A stretch of 64,000 bases of DNA from an uncultured Rhodospira sp. Lineage in GTDB: Bacteria; Pseudomonadota; Alphaproteobacteria; Rhodospirillales; Rhodospirillaceae. Every line of letters begins with the position of its first letter. The stretch's first letter is position 1. The DNA lies in the NCBI RefSeq assembly GCF_937138205.1, contig NZ_CAKZOT010000057.1, forward strand, positions 1-64,000, written 5' to 3'. The position numbers and the translations under genes are program-made. Below, piece after piece: positions 36,375 to 43,244 of the stretch. Under the pieces are notes generated by a model, which was not told where the DNA came from, ran no database searches, and worked only from the letters and a program-made list of their open reading frames with translations.

Positions 36375-37040
36375 ATGGTGCGGACGTTCCAGCCCCGGTT
36401 CGACGAACTGCCGGACACGGTGCCTGTGTTTCCCCTGACCGGCGCCCTGCTCCTGCCCGGCGGGCGGTTGCCGCTCAACATCTTCGAGCCGCGCTACCTC
36501 AGCATGGTGGAGGACGCGCTGGCCGCCGGCCGTCTGATGGCCATGGTGCAACCGCGCGGCGACGAGGCGGAAACGCAGGAGGCGACTCCGGCTCTGTACG
36601 ACGTGGGCTGCCTGGGCCGGATCATCTCGTTCGAGGAAACGCCGGACGGCCGCCTGTTGATCACCCTGCTGGGCCTGAACCGGTGCCGCCTGGGCGAGGA
36701 ACTGCCGCTGACCCGGGGCTATCGCCGCGTGCGGGCGGACTATGCGCCGTATCCGCGCGACCTGGACGACACGGCGCCCGTCGACATCAACCGCGACAAG
36801 CTGTTCGCCGCGCTGAAGCCGTTCGCCGCCGGGCACGGCCTGTCCTTCAACTGGGACATCATGCGCGAGGTGGAGACGCGCCCGCTGATCACATCGCTGG
36901 CCATGGCCTGCCCGTTCGAGCCGCGCGAGAAGCAGGCCCTGTTGGAGGCCGAAACGCCGCAGGCGCGGGCCGAGCTGATGCTGGCGCTGCTGGAAATGGG
37001 GGCCATCGGCGCGACGGCCGGGGGCGGCGCGCGGCAGTAG
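36375..37040 (+). CDS. Lon N-terminal (substrate-binding) domain protein
   Basis: This 221-residue protein consists of the LON N-terminal domain without the ATPase or protease parts. Diagnostic segments are [34 protein letters not shown], here read in pieces, and [10 protein letters not shown]. The C-terminal helical part ends [11 protein letters not shown]. The function of stand-alone LON-domain proteins is unknown. It probably forms an operon with the thioredoxin gene, 54 bases upstream, a linkage common in alphaproteobacteria. Confidence 0.9.
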   Translation: MVRTFQPRFDELPDTVPVFPLTGALLLPGGRLPLNIFEPRYLSMVEDALAAGRLMAMVQPRGDEAETQEATPALYDVGCLGRIISFEETPDGRLLITLLGLNRCRLGEELPLTRGYRRVRADYAPYPRDLDDTAPVDINRDKLFAALKPFAAGHGLSFNWDIMREVETRPLITSLAMACPFEPREKQALLEAETPQARAELMLALLEMGAIGATAGGGARQ

Positions 37041-37140
37041 GCAGGCGGACGGCCGCCGCGTCTTGCCCGGCGCGCGGGGTCGTGCCATGTCTTGCCTCCG
37101 CCAAACAGACACACCGAACCCCGACAGGAGACCCCGCGCC

Positions 37141-38541
37141 ATGCCCCGCACGCTGTTCGACAAGATTTGGGCCAGCCACCTGATCGAGCGTCAGGACGAC
37201 GGCACCTGCCTGATCTATATCGACCGGCACATGGTGCACGAGGTCACCAGCCCGCAGGCGTTCGAGGGCTTGCGCCTGGCCAAGCGCACGGTGCGAGCAC
37301 CCAAGGCGACTCTGGCGGTGGCGGACCACAACGTGCCGACCACCGACCGCGCCGCCGGCATCGCCGACCCGGAAAGCGCCTTGCAGGTGCAGACGCTGGA
37401 GGACAACTGCCGCGATTTCGGCGTGCAGTACCTGTCCATGGCCGACGTTCGCCAGGGCATCGTGCACATCGTCGGGCCGGAGCAGGGCTTCACGCTGCCC
37501 GGCGCCACCATCGTCTGCGGCGATTCGCACACCTCGACGCACGGCGCGTTCGGCGCCCTGGCCTTCGGCATCGGCACGTCGGAGGTCGAGCACGTGCTGG
37601 CCACCCAGACCCTGCGCCAGAGCCCGGCGAAGAACATGCGCGTGCTGGTCAAGGGCCAAGTCGGTACCGGGGTGACCGCCAAGGACATTGTCCTGGCCAT
37701 CATCGGCCGTATCGGCACCGCTGGCGGCACCGGCCATGTCATCGAATACGCCGGCGAGGCCATCCAGGCGCTGTCCATGGAAGGCCGCATGACGGTCTGC
37801 AACATGAGCATCGAGGCGGGCGCGCGGGCCGGCCTGATCGCCCCGGACGAGACCACGTTCGCCTACATCAAGGGCCGGCCCATGGCGCCCAAGGGCGCGG
37901 CGTGGGAAGCGGCCGTGTCCTGGTGGAAGACGTTGCACTCCGATCCCGACGCCACGTTCGACAAGGAGGTGGTGATCGACGCGGCCGACATCGCGCCGCA
38001 GGTGACCTGGGGCACCAGCCCGGAGAACGTGTTGCCCATCACCGCCGCCGTGCCCGACCCGGCGGCCGAATCCGATCCCAACCGCCGCGCCGCCATCGAA
38101 CGATCCCTGGCCTACATGGGCCTGACCCCGGGCACCAGGCTGACCGACATCCCCGTCGACCGCGTGTTCATCGGCTCGTGCACCAACGGCCGAATCGAGG
38201 ACCTGCGTGCCGCCGCCGCCCTGGCCAAGGGGCGCAAGGTCGCCGACGGCGTCGGCGCCATGGTGGTGCCGGGCTCCGGCCTGGTGAAGGAGCAGGCCGA
38301 GGAGGAAGGCCTGGACCGCGTGTTCCTGGAGGCCGGCTTCGAATGGCGCGAGCCGGGCTGTTCCATGTGCCTGGCCATGAACGCCGACCGGCTGGAACCG
38401 GGCGAGCGCTGCGCGTCGACCTCCAACCGCAACTTCGAGGGCCGTCAGGGGCGCGGCGGCCGCACCCACCTGATGAGCCCGGAAATGGCCGTCGCCGCCG
38501 CCGTGACCGGGCGTCTGGCCGACGCGCGAGAGCTGGGGTGA
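37141..38541 (+). CDS. leuC: 3-isopropylmalate dehydratase large subunit
   Basis: This 466-residue aconitase-family protein isomerises 2- to 3-isopropylmalate in leucine synthesis together with LeuD. The [4Fe-4S] ligands are one Cys in FIGSCTNGR and two in [23 protein letters not shown] and the terminal [23 protein letters not shown] are typical. An AGGAG site precedes the start. The usual partner leuD is not downstream; a toxin-antitoxin pair is there instead, so leuD must be elsewhere. Confidence 0.96.
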   Translation: MPRTLFDKIWASHLIERQDDGTCLIYIDRHMVHEVTSPQAFEGLRLAKRTVRAPKATLAVADHNVPTTDRAAGIADPESALQVQTLEDNCRDFGVQYLSMADVRQGIVHIVGPEQGFTLPGATIVCGDSHTSTHGAFGALAFGIGTSEVEHVLATQTLRQSPAKNMRVLVKGQVGTGVTAKDIVLAIIGRIGTAGGTGHVIEYAGEAIQALSMEGRMTVCNMSIEAGARAGLIAPDETTFAYIKGRPMAPKGAAWEAAVSWWKTLHSDPDATFDKEVVIDAADIAPQVTWGTSPENVLPITAAVPDPAAESDPNRRAAIERSLAYMGLTPGTRLTDIPVDRVFIGSCTNGRIEDLRAAAALAKGRKVADGVGAMVVPGSGLVKEQAEEEGLDRVFLEAGFEWREPGCSMCLAMNADRLEPGERCASTSNRNFEGRQGRGGRTHLMSPEMAVAAAVTGRLADARELG

Positions 38542-38557
38542 CGGCGGAGCGGCTTGC

Positions 38558-38863
38558 TTGACGGCACTCCGCTCTCGGCGTACTTTTTTGACCATAGGCC
38601 GCGACCGCGACACTTTCGACCCGGCCAAGGATCGCGCGAACCAGGAAAAGCACGGGGTCTCACTCTCGTTGCTGGGGGCCGTCCTGGCGGGTGAAACCGT
38701 GACGTTCCCCGACGAACGGCGAGGATACGGGGAAATCCGCTTCATCACCTTCGGCTATGTCCAAGGGCGCCTTCACGTCGCGGTCTGGACCCAACGCGGC
38801 GACACGCTCCGAGCCATCAGCGTTCGAAAGGCCAATGCCAGGGAGCAGAAAAGATATGGATGA
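38558..38863 (+). CDS. BrnT-family toxin
   Basis: This protein of about 101 residues matches BrnT, a RelE-fold mRNA-cleaving toxin. Signatures are FDPAKDRANQEKHGVSL, the YGEIRFITFGYVQGRLHVAVWT core and RAISVRKANAREQKRYG at the end. No ATG is available near the conserved start; TTG at 38558 or TTG at 38588 are candidates. Its last 8 bases overlap the next gene, an HTH protein, rather than the BrnA antitoxin usually found with it. Confidence 0.82.
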   Translation: MTALRSRRTFLTIGRDRDTFDPAKDRANQEKHGVSLSLLGAVLAGETVTFPDERRGYGEIRFITFGYVQGRLHVAVWTQRGDTLRAISVRKANAREQKRYG

Positions 38864-39125
38864 CGACCTCCCCGACGACTGGGACGACAATCCCGACTGG
38901 AGCGCGTACACCCCCCGCCCCCTGACGGACGGCGAACTTCTGATCGTCGCCCGCGCCAAGCTGGGCCTGACCCAGCAGGCGGCGGCGGACCTTCTCGGCA
39001 TTTCCGTCGCCACCCTGCGCAACTGGGAGCAGAAGCGGACCAAGCCCGAGGGGCCGGGGCGGGTCCTGATCCGCCTGCTCTACGAGCATCCGACCGAGAT
39101 CCGCGACTGGCTGTCGGCGGCGTGA
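38856..39125 (+). CDS. HTH antitoxin paired with BrnT-like toxin
   Basis: This 89-residue protein has an acidic N-terminus (MDDDLPDDWDDNPDW) and a helix-turn-helix of the XRE/HigA type (TQQAAADLLGISVATLRNWEQKRTKP). The start at 38856 has GGGAG 8 bases upstream and overlaps the toxin stop. By position and fold it should be the antitoxin and autoregulator. Classical BrnA antitoxins are ribbon-helix-helix proteins, so this is a hybrid pairing. Confidence 0.8.
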   Translation: MDDDLPDDWDDNPDWSAYTPRPLTDGELLIVARAKLGLTQQAAADLLGISVATLRNWEQKRTKPEGPGRVLIRLLYEHPTEIRDWLSAA

Positions 39126-39249
39126 CAGGCTGCCCACGCTTGCGGCGAACCCGCTGTGCGACTAGGATCCGCCGCCAAGCCGCCCGCCGGGCCGGCCATC
39201 CGACAACCGGCCCGCATGATCCCCGGGCCCCAGGGAGAGAGACCGACCC

Positions 39250-39861
39250 ATGACCACAGCGACCCTGACTCACGACACCCTTGCCAAGGCCCTGTGGCCG
39301 ACCCGCGCCGATGCCGGCCCGCTGTCGCCGGTGCTGCGCGCCGTTCTGCTGACCGTGGCCGGCAGCCTGCTGCTGACCCTGTCGGCGAAGATCCAGGTGC
39401 CCATGTGGCCGGTGCCCATGACCATGCAGACCTTCGCCGTGCTGGTGATCGGCGCCGCGCTGGGCTGGCGCCTGGGGGCCGCCGCCGTGCTGCTGTATCT
39501 GGCCGAGGGCGCGTTCGGCCTGCCGGTGTTCGCCAACACGCCGGAGCGCGGCATCGGGCTGGCCTACATGATGGGTCCCACCGGTGGCTACCTGATCGGG
39601 TTCCTGGTCTCCGCCACCGTGCTGGGCTGGCTGGCCGAGCGCGGCTGGGACCGCTCCGTCGTCGGCACCCTGGGCGGCATGACCCTGGGCACCGCCCTCA
39701 TCTTCGGCTGCGGCTACGCCTATCTGTCCACGCTGATCGGCCCCGAGGCCGCCTGGAGCGCCGGTGTGCTGCCGTTCCTGGTGGGCGCGGCCTTGAAGAT
39801 CGCGCTGGCGGCGGCGGTGCTGCCGATGGCCTGGACGCTGGTGAACCGGCGCGGCGGCTGA
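39250..39861 (+). CDS. bioY: Biotin transporter BioY
   Basis: This 203-residue membrane protein is the substrate-binding S component of a biotin ECF-type transporter. BioY signatures are AKIQVPMWPVPMTMQTFAVL, YLAEGAFGLPVF and GPTGGYLIGF, with six predicted helices. A strong AGGGAGAGAG site precedes the start. No bioM/bioN energising genes are adjacent, so it may act alone, as some BioY proteins do, or share an energising module. Confidence 0.95.
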   Translation: MTTATLTHDTLAKALWPTRADAGPLSPVLRAVLLTVAGSLLLTLSAKIQVPMWPVPMTMQTFAVLVIGAALGWRLGAAAVLLYLAEGAFGLPVFANTPERGIGLAYMMGPTGGYLIGFLVSATVLGWLAERGWDRSVVGTLGGMTLGTALIFGCGYAYLSTLIGPEAAWSAGVLPFLVGAALKIALAAAVLPMAWTLVNRRGG

Positions 39862-39891
39862 TCACGGCCCTCGCCCCTTTGTGCCGACGGC

Positions 39892-39914
39892 CTGGCCCCC
39901 CGCGCGGGGGCCAG
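39892..39914 (+). terminator. Hairpin after bioY
   Basis: CTGGCCCCC and its exact complement GGGGGCCAG enclose a 5-nt loop 30 bases after the bioY stop. No T-run follows, so termination may be factor-dependent. Confidence 0.45.
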
Positions 39915-39972
39915 CGCTGTTGGACCGCTCATCCTTGGGATATGAGGTCAAGCGTTGGCGCGGGAGCAAGAT

Positions 39973-40290
39973 ATGGGCAGGGAAACCGAGTTGCCGAAAG
40001 AGGAGGGCGAAGAGAAAGGCGAAGCGTCGACCCTAAAGTACATTGATTTTTTGAGTAGCGTCGCCCCGGACAGGGTATGCCATGTATGCGGACACGATAA
40101 GTTTGTTGCGTGTCTTTCCCAGCATGGCCCACAAACATTTCGCGTCACGATTCCTGAACAGGATCGCCATCCGTTTGAAGACGGCTCGGAACCGAGACTG
40201 GATTGCTACGCACACTTCTGCGACAGATGCGGCACGGTGACGTTCACGCTTAAGCAGCTTGTCGAGGAACGCACTCATGGCGACGTATAG
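39973..40290 (+). CDS. Small zinc-ribbon-like protein, unknown
   Basis: I do not recognise this 105-residue protein. It has a charged, Glu/Lys-rich N-terminus. Two CxxC pairs (CHVCGH near residue 37 and CDRCG near residue 84) could bind one zinc. The ATG at 39973 has a GGGAG site. Its 3' end overlaps the next gene by 14 bases, pointing to a coupled two-gene unit. The local composition is more AT-rich than that of its neighbours, which hints at transfer. Confidence 0.6.
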   Translation: MGRETELPKEEGEEKGEASTLKYIDFLSSVAPDRVCHVCGHDKFVACLSQHGPQTFRVTIPEQDRHPFEDGSEPRLDCYAHFCDRCGTVTFTLKQLVEERTHGDV

Positions 40291-40855
40291 GGGGGAAAAC
40301 GTCGTCCCCTTGGCCAACGTTCATCATCCCGGTGGTGGCGATGGCGGTGGAGGTGACATGGACGAGCGCGTCGGGCGACTTGAAGTGGACATGAGGGACG
40401 TCAAGGCCGTGTTGAACGACACGGTCGTTCCCGTTTTGGCGCGCATCGATGAACGCCTGAACCACACGGCGACAAAGGCCGAATTGCAGGGGGTCCGTGC
40501 CGATCTTGACGGAAAAATCGCCGACCTCGACCACAAGATGGACGGCAAGCTGAACGATCTTGAACGCACGATCGACGGGAAGTTGACTGATCTCGAAGGC
40601 AGATGGAACGACAAGCTAGCCAATCTTGAGGGTCGATTGAGTGGAACGCTAACTGATCTCGAGGGCAGATGGAACGACAAGCTAGCCGGTCTCGAGGTTC
40701 GGTGGAACGACAGGCTGACCGATCTCCATGTCAGGCTCGCGGAAAAGCCCGGCAAGGGCTTCATCGTGGGCACCGCGCTCACCATCGTCGTCGGCGGGAT
40801 CACCTTGATTGCCGCGACCATCGCGGGGATGCAGTACTTGCAGACACATTTCTGA
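40277..40855 (+). CDS. Coiled-coil protein with C-terminal membrane anchor
   Basis: This 192-residue protein has a Gly/His-rich N-terminus. Residues 30-155 form a long amphipathic coiled coil, and a single transmembrane helix lies near the end (GFIVGTALTIVVGGITLIAATIAGM, interrupted only by small residues). The coil contains a 22-residue repeat (LTDLEGRWNDKLA) whose DNA copies at 40587 and 40653 are almost identical, suggesting recent internal duplication. It overlaps the zinc-ribbon gene. The function is unknown; the topology is that of a tail-anchored scaffold. Confidence 0.65.
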   Translation: MATYRGENVVPLANVHHPGGGDGGGGDMDERVGRLEVDMRDVKAVLNDTVVPVLARIDERLNHTATKAELQGVRADLDGKIADLDHKMDGKLNDLERTIDGKLTDLEGRWNDKLANLEGRLSGTLTDLEGRWNDKLAGLEVRWNDRLTDLHVRLAEKPGKGFIVGTALTIVVGGITLIAATIAGMQYLQTHF

Positions 40856-41091
40856 ACGGAACCGCCGTTGGGCGCATGGCTGTGTTCTCGATGGCCATGA
40901 TGACGCTCCCGCGGCGACCCGCCATGCCGCACCCCTCACCAGTCCATCGGTGGCGGCGCCAGCGAACGCTGAGCACGCCTTGGACCCTCGCGCCGAAACG
41001 GCACACCAAGAGCATTCGGTCTTCTAACGACCCGCCGGCCTTATCGCCAAGGCCGCATTTCAGATACGCAGACGCGAGAAGGACTTCTTTT

Positions 41092-42675
41092 ATGACCGAC
41101 GACCAGGTGCCCGAATCGCATGGCAAGACGGACGAAAAACCCCGCCTCGTGGTCCGGCCGGCGGAGATCGGCGACATCGAGGCCATTCGCGCCCTGTGCG
41201 CCAAGGTCTATCCGGACGTCGCGCCCTACAGTAGCGGGCACCTGCGCGGCCAGATGCAGAACTTCCCCGACGGGCAGTTCGTGGCCGTGTTCGAGGGGCG
41301 CATCGTCGGTTACTGCGCCACCTTTCGCATCGGCGAGGCGGCCGCCTTCGCCCCCCACACCTGGATGGAGATCACCGGTGGCGGGCTGGCCTCGCGCCAC
41401 GATCCGGACGGCGACTGGCTGTACGGCATGGAGGTCTTCGTCGATCCGGCCTATCGGGGCTATCGCATCGGCCAGCGTCTGTATGGCCAGCGCAAGGCGC
41501 TGTGCCAGCGTCTGGGGCTGAAGGGCATTGTCTTCGGCGGGCGCCTGCCGGGGCTGCGTCGGCGCATCAAGAAGGTCGGCTCGGCCGAGGCCTATGTGCA
41601 GGCGGTGCGCGAGCGCACCATGCGCGACCCGGTGCTGTCCTTCCAGATGCGCAACGGCTTCGAGCCGATCGGCGTGCTGTCCGGCTATTTGCCGTCGGAC
41701 AAGGACTCCATGGGCTATGCCGCGCATCTGGTGTGGCGCAATCCGAAGTTCAGCGGCGACCAGGGCGGCGGCCGCCCGGCGCGCCCGCGCTACTCCCAAC
41801 GCACGGTGCGCGTCTCCATCGTGCAGTACCAGCAACGCCGGGTGCGCTCGTTCGAGGAGTTCGGCCACAACGTCGAGTACTTCGTCGACGTGGTGGCGGA
41901 CTACCGGGCCGATTTCGTGGTGTTCCCGGAGCTGTTCACGCTGCAACTCCTGTCCATCGAGAACCAGCGCATTCCGGCCTCCGAGGCCATCGCCACCCTG
42001 ACCCGCTACACCGAGCCGCTGAAGGAACTGCTCAGCCGGCTGGCGGTCAGCTACAACATCAACATCATCGGCGGCTCGCATCCGACCATGAGCGAGTCCG
42101 GCGAGATCCTGAACATCTGCTATGTCTGCCTGCGCGACGGCTCGGTGCACCAGCAGGTCAAGATCCACCCGACGCCCAACGAGCGCTTCTGGTGGAACAT
42201 CGAGGGCGGCGACCGCGTCGACACCATCATGACCGACTGCGGACCGATCGGCGTGCTGATCTGTTATGACGCCGAGTTTCCGGAACTGCCCCGGCATCTG
42301 GTGGACCAGGGGGCGCAGATCCTGTTCGTGCCGTTCTGCACCGACGAGCGCCAGAGCTACCTGCGGGTGCGGTATTGCTGTCAGGCGCGGGCGGTCGAGA
42401 ACCAGTGCTACGTCGTGCTGTCCGGCAACGTGGGCAACCTGCCCAACGTCGAGAACATGGACATCCAGTACGCCCAGAGCTGCATTCTCACGCCGTGCGA
42501 CATGCCGTTCGCCCGCGACGGCATCGCCGCCGACACCTCGCCCAACGTGGAAATGGTGGCCTTCGCCGACCTGCGCATGGAAGATCTCGCCGCCGCCCGC
42601 CAGAACGGCACGGTGCAGAACCTGCGCGACCGCCGGTTCGATCTGTATTCGGTGGCGTGGAACAGGAAGGGGTAG
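41092..42675 (+). CDS. GNAT acetyltransferase / carbon-nitrogen hydrolase fusion
   Basis: This 527-residue protein joins an N-terminal GNAT domain to a C-terminal nitrilase-superfamily amidohydrolase. The GNAT acetyl-CoA loop is PAYRGYRIGQRLYGQRK near residue 120. The hydrolase has its catalytic triad as Glu in FPELF near 282, Lys in KIHPTPNERF near 358 and Cys in ICYDAEFPE near 387. The fusion is a recognised family with no settled substrate. AAGGA lies 9 bases before the chosen ATG; the longer frame upstream overlaps the coiled-coil gene. Confidence 0.92.
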   Translation: MTDDQVPESHGKTDEKPRLVVRPAEIGDIEAIRALCAKVYPDVAPYSSGHLRGQMQNFPDGQFVAVFEGRIVGYCATFRIGEAAAFAPHTWMEITGGGLASRHDPDGDWLYGMEVFVDPAYRGYRIGQRLYGQRKALCQRLGLKGIVFGGRLPGLRRRIKKVGSAEAYVQAVRERTMRDPVLSFQMRNGFEPIGVLSGYLPSDKDSMGYAAHLVWRNPKFSGDQGGGRPARPRYSQRTVRVSIVQYQQRRVRSFEEFGHNVEYFVDVVADYRADFVVFPELFTLQLLSIENQRIPASEAIATLTRYTEPLKELLSRLAVSYNINIIGGSHPTMSESGEILNICYVCLRDGSVHQQVKIHPTPNERFWWNIEGGDRVDTIMTDCGPIGVLICYDAEFPELPRHLVDQGAQILFVPFCTDERQSYLRVRYCCQARAVENQCYVVLSGNVGNLPNVENMDIQYAQSCILTPCDMPFARDGIAADTSPNVEMVAFADLRMEDLAAARQNGTVQNLRDRRFDLYSVAWNRKG

Positions 42676-42817
42676 GACGGCGCCCCCCGTGCCTTTTGGC
42701 TCAGCCGACGCCGGGTTCGCCATCCTGGACCTGGTCCGACAAAGCATTGGCCTCGAAGAACTGCTGCAAATGCTTATCCTTGAAGTGTGTCGCGATCTTC
42801 AGGTCCTCGGCCACGCT

Positions 42818-42950
42818 GCCGAAGTACGACGACCACCTGTCGCTGTTCCGTCAGGCCGAGATCCTGGCCTGCCACGGCGCCGATATCCCACGCTTGACCC
42901 TCATCGACTGGTGCGCCCAGGGTGTGGCGACGCTACGGCAGGGTAATCGC
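42818..42950 (+). pseudogene. IS66-family transposase fragment
   Basis: About 40 codons (LPKYDDHLSLFRQAEILACHG, then IPRLTLIDWC) match the part of IS66 transposases that precedes the catalytic core. There is no start, no catalytic motif and no terminal repeat nearby. It is a short relic left by a deleted element. Confidence 0.7.
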
Positions 42951-43008
42951 TCGAACCATTCAAAACTTCGGGGGATTTCCCAACCGAATATGTGAATCCT
43001 GAGGGGCC

Positions 43009-43095
43009 GTCCGGAAAGTCTCGAAGACCACAATATGTGGGGTGCCGGTCCCCAGAACGAACACCGTCCATGGTACCCATAAGGGCTTTCCGGAC
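43009..43095. repeat. Structured palindromic element next to the IS66 relic
   Basis: GTCCGGAAAG (43009-43018) and its complement (43086-43095) bracket 67 bases. These contain further hairpins: CCACA-ATA-TGTGG at 43028-43040 and TGGGG-N6-CCCCA just after. The layout is like a small MITE or a folded RNA. No coding frame is convincing here. Confidence 0.45.
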
Positions 43096-43197
43096 AGACA
43101 CTTAGAGGTCGATGGCTTCTGACGCGCTTTGACAGATGCACGATACCATCGTTTCCGCCAGGAACTAATGATTGCGTTTTTTGGCATGATTTCAATC

Positions 43198-43229
43198 GGC
43201 TCTTGTCCTGACTTGTCAGGACAAGAGCC
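43198..43229 (-). terminator. Hairpin terminator after the TPR lipoprotein gene
   Basis: GGCTCTTGTCCTGA and its exact complement form a 14-bp stem with a CTTG loop, 16 bases beyond the stop of the minus-strand TPR gene. No T-run follows on that strand, but the stem is very stable. The rest of 42676-43244 holds only the IS66 relic and the palindromic element. Confidence 0.6.
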
Positions 43230-43244
43230 ACACGCCATCCCTCG

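Noticed and set aside
36889-38748. Minus-strand frame of 619 codons over leuC
   Set aside because: Shadow of leuC, which has all cluster cysteines and a good ribosome-binding site.
42960-43238. 92-codon minus-strand frame next to the IS66 relic
   Set aside because: It runs through the palindromic element and the terminator hairpin and has no ribosome-binding site or family match.
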